63,606 nt of DNA from Phycisphaerae bacterium (GTDB lineage Bacteria > Planctomycetota > Phycisphaerae > Phycisphaerales > Phycisphaeraceae). This document shows, piece after piece, positions 51,586-60,869 of this stretch. The number at the start of each line of letters is the position of its first letter. The stretch's first letter is position 1. Both the position numbers and the translations under genes were made by a program. The stretch is from NCBI GenBank assembly GCA_030425705.1, contig JAUHZU010000017.1:1-63606 (forward strand), read 5' to 3'. The notes beneath the pieces were generated by a model. That model had not been told where the DNA came from, made no database searches, and saw nothing but the letters and a program-made list of their open reading frames with translations.

Positions 51586-52290
51586 ATGACTCGTTTCGCA
51601 ACCCTGTCTGTTTTAGCCGCTTCGTGTGTCCTGGCTGTCGGCTCAAACGCCGCCCCTATCACCTGGGAGGGCACCGCCACAGCCGTCACCTCGGCGTCGG
51701 ACATCATTGATGACGGCTCCGCCGCCACAAACGTCAACTACGAATGGGACATCTGGCCCAGCGGCACCTCCTCAGCCATTGCCGCCAATGGCGCGCTAAA
51801 CTTCGGCCCGGCACCCGGTGCCGCGATCAATGGCGTCACCTTCGATGCCGCAGGCGGCAGCGGGCCATTCTGGGCCACGACTGGCGATGCGGATCTCGAT
51901 GCGGTCATCGGTCATCACACCGCATTTGGGAGCACGACCGACACCTGGACCCTAGCCATCACAGGGTTGGTCGAAAACACGGATTACATGATCCAGATCA
52001 TCGGCATCCATGACAACCGCACCGAAGGCGACATCCCCACCCGCCAATACAACTTCACTGGCACCGATGGCGGCGGAACCAGCCCCACCCTCCAGCGGTC
52101 CACCGGCGGGTCGGTCATCGGCACATTCACGACCGGGGCCGGCGAAACCTCGATCACGATTGAGGGCAACGTCGTGTCCGGCAGCGATCCCGGCGCCGCG
52201 GGCGTTGTCCTCCGTGTCGTCCCTGAGCCCGGCTCGCTGGCTCTGCTCGGGCTGAGCGGTATGCTGATCGCTCGCCGTCGACGCGCGTAA
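51586..52290 (+). CDS. PEP-CTERM sorted exported protein
   Basis: A 234-residue protein with a signal peptide (SVLAASCVLAVGSNAAP), a beta-rich domain of unknown function, and a classical PEP-CTERM tail (VPEPGSLALLGLSGMLIARRRRA). The tail is cleaved or sorted by an exosortase, which is not in the window. It follows the FecR-like gene by 71 bases and precedes a pseudopilin-like gene, and is probably read from the same promoter. A related protein lies at 57265-57957 in the mirrored module. Function unknown. Confidence 0.8.
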   Translation: MTRFATLSVLAASCVLAVGSNAAPITWEGTATAVTSASDIIDDGSAATNVNYEWDIWPSGTSSAIAANGALNFGPAPGAAINGVTFDAAGGSGPFWATTGDADLDAVIGHHTAFGSTTDTWTLAITGLVENTDYMIQIIGIHDNRTEGDIPTRQYNFTGTDGGGTSPTLQRSTGGSVIGTFTTGAGETSITIEGNVVSGSDPGAAGVVLRVVPEPGSLALLGLSGMLIARRRRA

Positions 52291-52310
52291 CCCCATCCTC
52301 CTTCACGCTC

Positions 52311-52337
52311 CGGCCGGCCAACGCCGACCGGGGTGTT
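52311..52337 (+). terminator. Possible attenuator or terminator hairpin
   Basis: CCGGCCGGC and GCCGACCGG form a 9-bp stem with one mismatch around CAAC, followed by GGTGTTT. It lies between the PEP-CTERM and pseudopilin genes. It could reduce read-through. The U-run is poor, so it may not terminate. Confidence 0.35.
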
Positions 52338-52372
52338 TCACCTACCCACCGAGACTCGGTAAGGACATCGCC

Positions 52373-53170
52373 ATGAAACACCGCGCCTTTACCCTCATCG
52401 AACTGCTCGTCGTCATCTCAATCATCGCACTGCTCATCGCCATCCTCCTGCCCGCTCTGGGTAGCGCGAAGAAGCTTTCTCGCATGACCCAGTGCCAATC
52501 CAATGAACGCGGCATGGTTCAATCATGGACCGCATACGTGATCGACCACAAAGACGTCCCCGTTGGCTCGGAGAACGTCGAATTCACGGATGACACCGAC
52601 CCCAATGTGTATGTAGACACAGCATGGGTCCGTACACCTCTCGGTGGCCCTGAAACAAATGAACACCTTATGGATGGCGACCTGTACGACTATGTCCGGG
52701 AAACGGAGACTTATCTCTGTCCCGCCGACGACACGACAAATTACACCCTGAGTTCGACCACCCTCCCTCGCGTACGCAGCTACTCCATCAGTACGTTTCT
52801 GAATGGGTATGAGTGGAGTGGGTGGAACGGCAAGTTGAACGTTGCGCGATCATTGTCGCAGGTCCCTAAACCCGACCAGACCCGCGCATTCCAGGATGAG
52901 CCAGACCCTCGGTACAACTATCCGCTGAACTCTTTTGCCATCTCACCCTGGGGTTCACCGGGGGAGTATGGATGGGGGGATTGGCCAGCGTCGTTCCACT
53001 TCGAGGGGGTCCCGCTGAGTTTCGTTGATGGCCATGCCGAGTTCTATCGATTCCGCGACGGCCGCACTTCTGAAATCTATGACTTCGGTGGCCCCGCCCA
53101 TCCCGGCAGCAAAGACTACGAGTACTTTGCCGACACGCTCAATCCCGGTGCGACTCTTGATAATCCGTAA
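52373..53170 (+). CDS. Secreted protein with pseudopilin N-terminus and H-X9-DG motif
   Basis: A 265-residue protein. The N-terminus [18 protein letters not shown] is the type IV prepilin / type II pseudopilin cleavage and helix signature, with Glu after the Leu-Ile pair. The middle is a soluble domain. His209 in FHFEGVPLSFVDG is exactly nine residues before DG, the H-X9-DG motif found in many planctomycete and verrucomicrobial pseudopilin-like proteins. Such proteins probably pass through a type II-like secretion/pilus machine and need a prepilin peptidase, absent from the window. It ends the rightward sigma/FecR module. Confidence 0.85.
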   Translation: MKHRAFTLIELLVVISIIALLIAILLPALGSAKKLSRMTQCQSNERGMVQSWTAYVIDHKDVPVGSENVEFTDDTDPNVYVDTAWVRTPLGGPETNEHLMDGDLYDYVRETETYLCPADDTTNYTLSSTTLPRVRSYSISTFLNGYEWSGWNGKLNVARSLSQVPKPDQTRAFQDEPDPRYNYPLNSFAISPWGSPGEYGWGDWPASFHFEGVPLSFVDGHAEFYRFRDGRTSEIYDFGGPAHPGSKDYEYFADTLNPGATLDNP

Positions 53171-53841
53171 TGGCATCGATCAAGATCACGGCATCTCCTT
53201 AGACTCATCTACGCCCAACAAGATACCTGTTTCAACGCCTGGCACTACGATTGCGTACCGCCGCCGAGATGCGTACTGAGTCAAGCTTGCTCCGTATTCC
53301 GTGTGACCCCACGTCCGTGACCGCCTGTTATCTTCCGGGAAGTGCAGGTGCCTTGCTCGCCCGGAAGCTACAAAATCGATTGGTTGCCAGTATCAACAAC
53401 GCCTCACAAAGCCCGGCACCAAGTCTTTCGCCAGAAGGTGACTCGCTGCGTTGGCATTGTGGCGTAGGTGTATCCGGATGAACACAACTACGCGTGTAAC
53501 GATCCGCCAACAAGACTATCTCTCGCTACCCAGTGTCGTCATCTAAGATTGGAGCGTTAAAGAACAGAAAGAATCCGTTGCAGTCATTACTCGCTCGCCA
53601 ATAATGATCGCTGACGTTGCTTCAGACACTTTCTGACTGTTCATCGACATGGACAATACGGAGTTTGTGATGCCTGAATCCTTTCAGGCATCACTGAGAT
53701 GGCTTCAGAAGGCACTGAAAACGCTGAGTGATGACTCACCGGGATTGCGGGATCGCTGGGGCAGCGTCCGAACGTACGGGGCGGGATTTCGGCATGGCTG
53801 ATAGGTTACTCGACCCCTAAACCGGGCCCATCGGCATGGCC
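53171..53841. other. 671-bp intergenic gap with lower GC and inverted repeats
   Basis: No confident gene. GC is visibly lower than in flanking genes. A perfect 11-bp inverted repeat, GTGATGCCTGA (53667-53677) and TCAGGCATCAC (53684-53694), has a six-base loop and no T-run. A shorter repeat TGAGT-GATG-ACTCA lies at 53725-53738. A 50-codon frame at 53649-53801 (starts MDNTEFVMPESFQASLR) has no ribosome site and is not called. The gap separates the two arms of the mirrored region and could be a former insertion site or the remains of a gene. Confidence 0.5.
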
Positions 53842-55389
53842 TCAGTCCAGATAACCCAGCCGCTCAATCAGCTCCCGATGCTCGGGCTTCAGGCCGACCA
53901 GCCGGTCTGCATGGCGGTGCCAGCGGCCGACGGCTTGGGTATCGATCGTTCGGCGCACGGCCGCGTAGGTCGGGGAATGAACAATCACCGGCTCGCTGGC
54001 GACGGCTGTTCCGCCGGTACTAGAAGTTGCCCAGCCGAGCCGGGCCGCGGTCTCCGAGACGACCTGCTCCGGGTTGGTCGCCAAATCTTCGTAACGCACG
54101 ACGACGGCCTGCTCTTCGGCGAGCTGACCGCGGATACTGTCCCACAGGGCAACGGTATGCATGACCGCGTCGACCGCGCCCTGCAGCGTCATACACGCCC
54201 AGCCGAGCGGGCTCGCGCCGAGGCGCTGGAAGTAGCAGCTGATCGCGATGTCGCGGGGGTCGCGTTGGAGGTAGACCCATGCCGAGTTGGGGAGCATCCG
54301 GTGCAGCGCCGGGAGCGAGTTGCTCAGGCCGGGGTTCTTGTCGATCAGGCGTCGCATGGGTGATGCTGCGTCTGGCGGCAGGTGGTCCTGCAGTTGGTGG
54401 GTGTACTGCGACTCGAACTGATCGATCTCGGACTTGTCCAAACCACCCAGGAACTCAACAAACGTCTGGTCCGCTTCGGCTGATCGAGCGACGAGGCGTC
54501 GGGCCAGCACGCTGAACGCGGGGCACTCGTCGATCCAGTCTGCCTGTCCGGCCCGGCAGAGGTGTCGGCTAAACAGGGAGGTGCCGCTGCGCGGGTGCCC
54601 CAACACCACCGCACGCGGCGCGTTTCCGACGTCCGGCCGCGAGTCAAACCAGTCCGCGGGGAGTTCGCGCATCACCGCGAGGTCACTGGCCCTGCGGGCC
54701 GCGATGTGTTTCTCCAGCACCGCGCCGGGCAGTTGCGTCCGCTCCGCCTGCTTGCAACGGGCCAGGATGTCCATGGCCTCCTCGCCGCGGTCCTGCGCAT
54801 CCAGCAGCCGGGCGAGGCGGTACCCGCACTCCAGGGTGAGCCCGGAGGGGGGCAGGGCGTTGAACACGCGTGACAACCGCGCGGCGGCGGTCTGCCGGTC
54901 CCCGGCCCGTTCATCCAGCACCGCGTGCGCCAGCGCGGCGGTCGGGTCGGGCTGTCGGGTTGCCTTTGTGTTCGGGTGTCGCGCGAGCTCAGCCCGCGCC
55001 TCGTCGAGGCGGTGCGTGCGTTCGAGCAGCAGGACCGCTTCCAGCACGGCCTGAGGGAGGTGTTGACCGCGCGGTATGGAGCGATACAGACGCAGCGCAC
55101 GCCCCGGCTCGCCGGCCTGCACCCAGAGCCGGGCCAACTCCATCGCTAACTCGGCGTCATCATCGGAGGCATCGGGGCTGACCCGGATGCGCCCGAGGTG
55201 CGCCCGCGCCTCGCCGGGTTGGGCGAGGTCACAATGGGTCCGAGCGACCTCCAGGCGGATCGCCATATCGGCCGGGGCTTGTGCCAGGGCCTGCTCAAAA
55301 CACACCAGTGCGTCTTCGGGCAGGTCCTGCTGCCGTGCCTGGAAGCCCCGGACCAACAGGTCGTCTAGCGTCGCCATCTCGAGTTCCAT
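53842..55389 (-). CDS. TPR-sulfotransferase fusion
   Basis: A 515-residue protein. Residues 1-260 are TPR-like helical repeats (ALVCFEQALAQAPADMAIRL). Residues about 255-515 are a sulfotransferase-3-like domain with the PAPS 5'-phosphate loop in VVLGHPRSGTSLFSRHL, a 3'-phosphate-binding region in VYLQRDPRDIAISCYFQ, and a late VRYEDLATNPEQVV. The layout matches the TPR-sulfotransferases common in bacteria. It could sulfate a glycan, protein or lipid. The start at 55389 was used; GTG at 55410 overlaps a possible -10 box. It shares the direction of the leftward module but lies 145 bases from the nearest pseudopilin gene, so co-regulation is not certain. Confidence 0.85.
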   Translation of the reverse strand: MELEMATLDDLLVRGFQARQQDLPEDALVCFEQALAQAPADMAIRLEVARTHCDLAQPGEARAHLGRIRVSPDASDDDAELAMELARLWVQAGEPGRALRLYRSIPRGQHLPQAVLEAVLLLERTHRLDEARAELARHPNTKATRQPDPTAALAHAVLDERAGDRQTAAARLSRVFNALPPSGLTLECGYRLARLLDAQDRGEEAMDILARCKQAERTQLPGAVLEKHIAARRASDLAVMRELPADWFDSRPDVGNAPRAVVLGHPRSGTSLFSRHLCRAGQADWIDECPAFSVLARRLVARSAEADQTFVEFLGGLDKSEIDQFESQYTHQLQDHLPPDAASPMRRLIDKNPGLSNSLPALHRMLPNSAWVYLQRDPRDIAISCYFQRLGASPLGWACMTLQGAVDAVMHTVALWDSIRGQLAEEQAVVVRYEDLATNPEQVVSETAARLGWATSSTGGTAVASEPVIVHSPTYAAVRRTIDTQAVGRWHRHADRLVGLKPEHRELIERLGYLD

Positions 55390-55534
55390 GTCCGTTGGAA
55401 TGCCTTCCACTATACCCGGCGCGGGTCATATACCCGTGGATGGTTGATCGACAGTGGACATGGTTCGATTAGACGTGACTGCTTTCGGATCGTGTACCCA
55501 ACCGGCTACACAACGATTGTTGCGTGCAAGCGGC

Positions 55535-56356
55535 CTAGTAGGTCTCCCGGACCGGGAAGTCGTTGTACCAGTACAGACTGAAAACCGACTTGAGTGGCAC
55601 AAAGCTCGTAGACCCGTCAGCCAGGTTGTAGTGCATGCCGGCGTTCAGCGATTGAGAGTTTCGGCCGCCGCCGTGCCGGGACATTGCCAGGCGATTCAGG
55701 TAGTTGGTCCCGGTCTGCGGGATCGTCAGGTCCGGCGGGAGGGTCATCCAGTCGCGGATGAAGCCGATGTCCGCCCAGGCCGCGTCCATGAATACCGGCG
55801 TGTCGCTGGGTGCCTTCACATCGCTGATCTTCTTGAACAGTTCCGGTGAGTTGACGGTCAGAGGCGAGGTCTCAAACCAGTTGTTGTAGCCGTAGCCCCC
55901 GATGTGGTCGTCCGCCAAGCCGACGTGGTTGGGTCCTGGAAACCAGTTGTTCGCGGCCTGGCCCCACGAGGCGTTGGGGATCGGGTTCACTGGTGCCCCC
56001 GCGGTCGGGCAGCCCAGGACCAGGGATTCATCGCCCGCATAGTCGCGTAGCTGCACGTACCAGTGCTGCCCCGCCCCGGGGATCGAGGGGTCGTTGCCGA
56101 CGGTCTGCCAGCTCGATATCGGCGCGTCTTTGTGATCCGTCGCGTAGGCGTGGAACATGATGCCCCACTGTTTCAGGTTGGACAGGCACTGCATCTCGCG
56201 CGAGCTCTCCCGCGCCGCGCCCAACGCCGGCAGGAGGATCGCGATGAGCAGGGCGATGATCGAGATCACCACCAGCAGTTCGATCAGGGTGAAGCCGGTG
56301 CGGCGGTCCGACCCTTGATTGGCCGCATGGAATTGACGTGCGGTTGGCGTGTTCAC
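55535..56356 (-). CDS. Pseudopilin-like secreted protein
   Basis: A 273-residue protein. A 20-residue leader is followed by [17 protein letters not shown], with the pseudopilin Glu. The soluble part contains [10 protein letters not shown] and, near the C-terminus, [18 protein letters not shown] followed by ADGS. This looks like an expanded version of H-X9-DG in which the His and the DG are farther apart. The start is GTG. It lies downstream of another pseudopilin gene on the same strand (91 bases) and belongs to the leftward mirrored module. Confidence 0.8.
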   Translation of the reverse strand: MNTPTARQFHAANQGSDRRTGFTLIELLVVISIIALLIAILLPALGAARESSREMQCLSNLKQWGIMFHAYATDHKDAPISSWQTVGNDPSIPGAGQHWYVQLRDYAGDESLVLGCPTAGAPVNPIPNASWGQAANNWFPGPNHVGLADDHIGGYGYNNWFETSPLTVNSPELFKKISDVKAPSDTPVFMDAAWADIGFIRDWMTLPPDLTIPQTGTNYLNRLAMSRHGGGRNSQSLNAGMHYNLADGSTSFVPLKSVFSLYWYNDFPVRETY

Positions 56357-56446
56357 GGGCTGGACCTCGTTAGTCGGCGAGTAGATGTCTCGGTGAGGCA
56401 GAATCGGAGACGTGAAGAGCCGAGGCCATGGCCTGTCAGCGGGGGG

Positions 56447-57178
56447 CTAGTCTTCCTCGTAGTAGTACCAGTCGCTTCCGCCGAAGGGCTCCAGTTCCGA
56501 GTAGGCGACGAAGCTAGCCGAGCCATCGATCTTGGAGAGGTTGAGCCCGTCCATCGGGACCCACTGGCCCCCGCCGGGGATGAACTTTGCGTCGTTCTTC
56601 GGGGCGTGCGGGGCGATGCTTTCCCAGCCGACGCCTGGGGTCGCGGCGTTGTAGACCAGGCAGGTGAAGAGCGTCTGCGAAGTGATGTCGACATCCTCCA
56701 TGGACTCCGGCCCCGTGTAGGTCTCGCCGGGGGTGTTCACCAGACCCGCCCAGCCCGGCTGCCGCCCGCCGAAGTAGTTCCACCCGGTGACCGAGAACCC
56801 CGATCCGAAATAGTTCCATTCGTAGAGGCCGATCGACGACCACTCCGAGCGGATGGTTTCGAGCGAGTTGCAGCCGAATTCGGATTCCAGCAGGCCGTAG
56901 TCCTCAATCAGCTCGGTCCGGGTGACGTCCTGCATCCACGCGTAGCTGGCGATCACGCTCGGGCTGTCGCCCTCGGGGAGCAGGCCCTTGTGGTCGGCGG
57001 ACCAGGCGATGGAGGCCGTGGTCATGCTGCGGATGTTGGCGAGGTCCTGCGTGTTGCGAGCCGAGGCCCGGGCCGCGCCGAGCGCGGGGAGCAGAATCGC
57101 GATCAGCAGGGCGATGATCGAGATCACTACGAGGAGTTCGATCAGGGTAAAGGCACGCGACATGCGGATAGAAGGCAT
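56447..57178 (-). CDS. Pseudopilin-like secreted protein
   Basis: A 243-residue protein with the N-terminal prepilin signature [18 protein letters not shown] after a six- to eight-residue leader (MPSIRMS). The C-terminal part has PHAPKNDAKFIPGGGQWVPM followed by DGLNLSKIDG, a stretched H-X9-DG-like region. ATG at 57178; a second ATG at 57163 (MSRAFTL) is equally possible. It lies between the PEP-CTERM gene and the next pseudopilin. The similar N-terminal third but different C-terminal two thirds suggest divergent cargo. Confidence 0.8.
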   Translation of the reverse strand: MPSIRMSRAFTLIELLVVISIIALLIAILLPALGAARASARNTQDLANIRSMTTASIAWSADHKGLLPEGDSPSVIASYAWMQDVTRTELIEDYGLLESEFGCNSLETIRSEWSSIGLYEWNYFGSGFSVTGWNYFGGRQPGWAGLVNTPGETYTGPESMEDVDITSQTLFTCLVYNAATPGVGWESIAPHAPKNDAKFIPGGGQWVPMDGLNLSKIDGSASFVAYSELEPFGGSDWYYYEED

Positions 57179-57264
57179 TCAGCAGCTCCGGGAACAAGCC
57201 ACGCGATACAGAGGAGAAACCACACGCACCGCTTTCGCGATGCGTGAGGTGAAGGAGGGAAGAT

Positions 57265-57957
57265 TCAGCGACGCCGGCGGAGGATCGCCAGCCCACCCAG
57301 GCCGAGCAGGGCGAGCGAGCCGGGCTCGGGCACGGAGGTGATGATGATGCCGGAGATCGTGCCGCGGACCGTGTTGTTGCGGTCTTCGGTCTGCAGGCTC
57401 AGGGTGTCGGACGTCAGGCCGCCGGAGGTATTGGTCGCGCCGCCGAGCGCGCCGCCGCCGCCGGACGTGCCGTTGGTCAGCGTGGTGAGCAGCGAGCCGC
57501 CGGGGCCGTCGAACACCTGGGTATCGCTGAACGAGGTCGCGTTGTCGCTGCCCTGGAGGACCTGGACCGTGTAGGCCGTGTCGCCGGTGCCCGCCAGCCA
57601 GGCCGCCAGGCCGGAGAGGTCGACCGTTGCGCCGCCGCCGGTATCGTCGAGGTAGCCGAAGAAGACCTCGCCATCGCCGGGGGTGGCGGCGGCAAACTGG
57701 TTCCAGTCGTTGACGATGGTCCAGGCAACGGAAACGCCGCTGACCGTGGTGCTGCCGCTGGCGTTCGCCGCGTCAATGTTCGCCCAGTCGCCGGGGGCGA
57801 TCCCGAAGGCCGTCGCGGTCACCGAGGCACCCGTGGGGGCGTATCCGGTCCCGAGGAAGTTGATCGCGAGGGTGTCCGCCGCGGCACCCATGCCCGCGGA
57901 TGCGGCCAGCGCGGTCGCCATTGCGGTCTTGATACGACTCAGTGAGTTGGTAGCCAT
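57265..57957 (-). CDS. PEP-CTERM sorted exported protein
   Basis: A 230-residue protein. It has a signal peptide (AMATALAASAGMGAAAD), a beta-rich middle domain with alternating Gly/Thr/Asp, and a PEP-CTERM tail (VPEPGSLALLGLGGLAILRRRR). The ATG at 57957 was chosen because AGGAGA lies seven bases upstream. It leads the pseudopilin pair of the leftward module. The tail is nearly identical to that of the protein at 51586-52290, while the middle domains differ. Confidence 0.8.
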   Translation of the reverse strand: MATNSLSRIKTAMATALAASAGMGAAADTLAINFLGTGYAPTGASVTATAFGIAPGDWANIDAANASGSTTVSGVSVAWTIVNDWNQFAAATPGDGEVFFGYLDDTGGGATVDLSGLAAWLAGTGDTAYTVQVLQGSDNATSFSDTQVFDGPGGSLLTTLTNGTSGGGGALGGATNTSGGLTSDTLSLQTEDRNNTVRGTISGIIITSVPEPGSLALLGLGGLAILRRRR

Positions 57958-58407
57958 GTTCTCTCCTAGCAGTAGAGATGATGAATGCTCGTCCTCCTTC
58001 GGAACGCCCGAAACGAGGCAGTCGTGAGATGGCCCGCACGGCCTTGAATTGTGCGGGCCCACGCTCAATGAACTACGTCATCCCGAGCCGGGGTTTGAAC
58101 ATCACAATCTGAAAAAATGTGCCCACGCGGAACATGCAAGATGGCGTTTGCAGCCGGTTTAGATGGGATTTGGGCCAGCCAGGGGCATTTCCCCCGGAAT
58201 CCTCTAACCCCAACAGGTAAGGGGATTTATGTGCCCGAAATCGACAAGCGATCATGTAGTTTCCCCTTCCAACAGGCGGCTGTTCAAAGGGGGAAACTTC
58301 GAAGACGACTGACATCGGAACCCCTACGAAGTGGCTACGCCTGTCGGGTGTACATCAGCTGCGAGCCGTGGTGTACCGATGTAGCGCCCGATTGCGCGTA
58401 ACACGTA
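57958..58407 (-). promoter_or_regulatory. 450-bp gap upstream of the leftward PEP-CTERM gene
   Basis: No convincing gene in either strand. It should contain the promoter of the PEP-CTERM/pseudopilin genes, because the FecR-like gene ends at 58408 in the same direction. No clear -10/-35 pair stands out. A small hairpin-like stretch (AACCCC and AAGGGG) lies near 58205-58225. GC is somewhat lower than in genes. Confidence 0.3.
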
Positions 58408-60045
58408 TCAAGGCCGGTCAGAGAGCTCGGTATAGAGCTGCAGCCCGCTGCCCTGCATCTCGACCCGCAACCCGGTCCCGCCGTTGTCGTTGAGGATCTC
58501 GAACTCGATGGTGTTCTCACCCGAGACGAAGCAATCGGTCAGGGTGAGCTCGGACCAGGCGTGGTACTGCGCCGGGTTATCGCGTCCCAGCTGCGGGTAG
58601 GGCAGGTCGATCCGGCCGGACACCGATCGGCCATTGACGCGTATGCCGGTGACCTGGTTGTCGACCATGATCTTCAAGGCGAGTTCGGCCGACCCCGCCT
58701 CAAAGTTCTCGGGGACCACGACGGTCGTCGAGTAGTAGTAGGTGGTCTGGCGAAGCTCGTCCTGGTAAGCGTTTTCGCGGAACGACAGCCATTGGGACGT
58801 CCGGGGATCGCCATGGTCCCAATCGAGTGCCAGGTACTCGGGCAGGGTCCAATCGTCGGGTGCGATGACGACGGCCGGTGTGGCCTCGGATTCACTCCGC
58901 TTCCGCACGGTCCAGGCCGGGTCTACCTGCCCATGGCGGAGGTGCCGGCCGGTGCTGGGGGTCTCGAAGCCCGCGGTCTGGTTGGTGTACGCGTAGGCCC
59001 GGACCTCGCCGCCGTCCTGGGAGAGGGTCGCGAACTGATCGCTACGGATCGGGACGGCGTCCCCGCGTCGCCCGGCCCGTCGGGGGGTGACGGTGACCAT
59101 GCCCTGCGAAACCTCGATGTGCGAGGGCGTGTCGTCGGACGACACGGGCACCGTCAGCTGAAAGGAGGTCCCGAAATCCGTCACCACGCCCCCGGGAATG
59201 ATCACTTCGAAACCGTGCCCGGAGTCGGGCACAAACGCCGATAGCTGCCCGTGTTGCAACTCGCTGTGGTTGGTGTCCAGGAGGGTAAAGCGGACCGGCG
59301 CATAGAGCGTGACCTCGGCCCCGTCGAGGAGCCGGACCGCAATCGACCCCTCGGAGAGGTTGATTTCGCCGGCCTCCAGCGGCATCCCGACGACCCATCC
59401 TTCGCTCTGGTCGGCCCAGACGGCATCTTCAGAAACCGCGGTCAGGTTGGCAACAAACCGGGGGGTCCCCGGCGGGGCCGAGCCCGGTCCCGTCTGGGAG
59501 GCGGTACTGCCCGGGTCGGCTCCGGGGGGATCCGGTGCGGCGATCAGGTACACCGTCAGCATCAGGAGGGCCGCGATCAGGCCCGTCCCCACATAGGCCA
59601 CGGCGCTCGGGATCACCACCACACGCGGCCCCAGCGGCTCGGCCTCGGGGATCCGGCGGGCACGCCTGGCTTCCTCTTGCTGCTGCCTAAGGTTCTCCGC
59701 CAGTTGCCGGTTCGCCAGGTCCTCGATGTCGTGCAGCTCACGCGTATGGATCGCGGCCTCGATCACCTCGAGGAAGACATCCGGTGTGTCTTCATCACTG
59801 AGCGACTCGTCGGTCAGCTCCGAACCGACCATCTCCCGCGCCCCCAGCCCTTCGGCCATCGCGCGGGCCTGGAGGCAAAGACGGACAAACAGCCGCCGAT
59901 GATCGGCCGATGCGTTGAGTTGCGCCTGCAGACGCTCAAACTCCTCGGGGCTTGCCAGCCCATCGAGGTACCGCATCACCTCCCGTACGAAACGGTCGGC
60001 CGATTCCCGGTCCAGACTGTCATGATTAGAGTTATCGATCGTCAA
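58408..60045 (-). CDS. FecR-domain membrane protein with galactose-binding-like C-terminus
   Basis: A 545-residue protein. A cytoplasmic anti-sigma-like N-terminus (about 1-140) contains FVREVMRYLDGLASPEEFER. One membrane helix follows at about 145-172, then a FecR domain (about 205-350, GSIAVRLLDGAEVTLYAPVR and LQHGQLSAFVPDSGHGF). The C-terminal jelly-roll-like region is about 375-545 (LALKIMVDNQVTGIRVNGRS). The TTG at 60045 makes a four-base TTGA overlap with the sigma stop, mirroring the ATGA overlap of the other sigma/FecR pair. A longer frame to 60075 would overlap more and was rejected. Confidence 0.8.
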   Translation of the reverse strand: MTIDNSNHDSLDRESADRFVREVMRYLDGLASPEEFERLQAQLNASADHRRLFVRLCLQARAMAEGLGAREMVGSELTDESLSDEDTPDVFLEVIEAAIHTRELHDIEDLANRQLAENLRQQQEEARRARRIPEAEPLGPRVVVIPSAVAYVGTGLIAALLMLTVYLIAAPDPPGADPGSTASQTGPGSAPPGTPRFVANLTAVSEDAVWADQSEGWVVGMPLEAGEINLSEGSIAVRLLDGAEVTLYAPVRFTLLDTNHSELQHGQLSAFVPDSGHGFEVIIPGGVVTDFGTSFQLTVPVSSDDTPSHIEVSQGMVTVTPRRAGRRGDAVPIRSDQFATLSQDGGEVRAYAYTNQTAGFETPSTGRHLRHGQVDPAWTVRKRSESEATPAVVIAPDDWTLPEYLALDWDHGDPRTSQWLSFRENAYQDELRQTTYYYSTTVVVPENFEAGSAELALKIMVDNQVTGIRVNGRSVSGRIDLPYPQLGRDNPAQYHAWSELTLTDCFVSGENTIEFEILNDNGGTGLRVEMQGSGLQLYTELSDRP

Positions 60046-60587
60046 GTAGCCCCCCCAATACGACGCTTTACGCAATCCCCCAGGACACGGTGTACGCGGG
60101 AGAGTGCCGTGTACACCGTCCCGACTTTACGGTCCAGGGCATCCGCGAGCGGCTGTCCGCTGAGACCATCGGCGTACCGCAGTGTAACGAGGCGGCGTGC
60201 ATATGGGGTCAATTGCTCGATGCAGGAGCGCAGCGCGACCACCTGGTCCGTCGTGTCCCGCGCTTCTTCCTGCCAGACCTCGTCCAGCAGGTCGAGGGTG
60301 GTAGTGTTGAAGACCATCGGGCTCCGCTGCCGTTTCCGTGCCGTGTTCAATGCCTCAAACCGCGCGGCCTTCCGCACCCACTTGCGGAAGTGCTCGACGT
60401 CTTCGATCTCGTCGGCTTTCCGCGAGGCGATCACGAAAAGTTCCTGGAAGACGTCCTCGGCCAGGTGCTCGTCGTGAACGATCGACCAGATAAACGCCAG
60501 GATCTGGCTCCGCTCTCGGACGAGCTGGCGGACCACGGTGTCGGGGTGAAGGGGCATCGGGCGATTCGGTAGCAAAGGTTGTGTCAC
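60042..60587 (-). CDS. ECF-type sigma factor
   Basis: A 181-residue sigma factor. Region 2 is about 25-95 (FIWSIVHDEHLAEDVFQELF and FRKWVRKAARFEALNTARKR). Region 4 is about 120-175 (LTPYARRLVTLRYADGLSGQ and VGTVYTALSRVHRVLGDCVK). The start is GTG at 60587; ATG at 60557 is a shorter alternative. Its FecR-like partner is immediately downstream. Region 4 differs from that of the sigma at 49176-49724, so the two modules are probably controlled by different promoters or signals. Confidence 0.9.
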   Translation of the reverse strand: MTQPLLPNRPMPLHPDTVVRQLVRERSQILAFIWSIVHDEHLAEDVFQELFVIASRKADEIEDVEHFRKWVRKAARFEALNTARKRQRSPMVFNTTTLDLLDEVWQEEARDTTDQVVALRSCIEQLTPYARRLVTLRYADGLSGQPLADALDRKVGTVYTALSRVHRVLGDCVKRRIGGAT

Positions 60588-60869
60588 TTTAATGCGTCGC
60601 CCGGCCGCGGAATTTGGACATCTAAAAATCCATCAAGGCCGTATGCCATAAGCCACTGTCAATGAATCGCTTAGGGTCTCTTTGGAGATCTTGTTCGTTA
60701 TGGCTTGGTAAGAAATCGGTCAGAAACGACGTATCAAGGCAGTTCATGGTCACACGGGCGGTCGGCAACAGGTCTGGCGCGGTCCCCAGCGCCTACCGCG
60801 CCGGCCCGCCATGTGGGACCGCCGCGGCCGTTTTCGGTGGATTTCACACAGCGCGTTTAAGGAGTTCGA

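Noticed and set aside
53251-53481. Small open frame in the low-GC gap
   Set aside because: No ribosome site and no motif. It covers only part of the gap.
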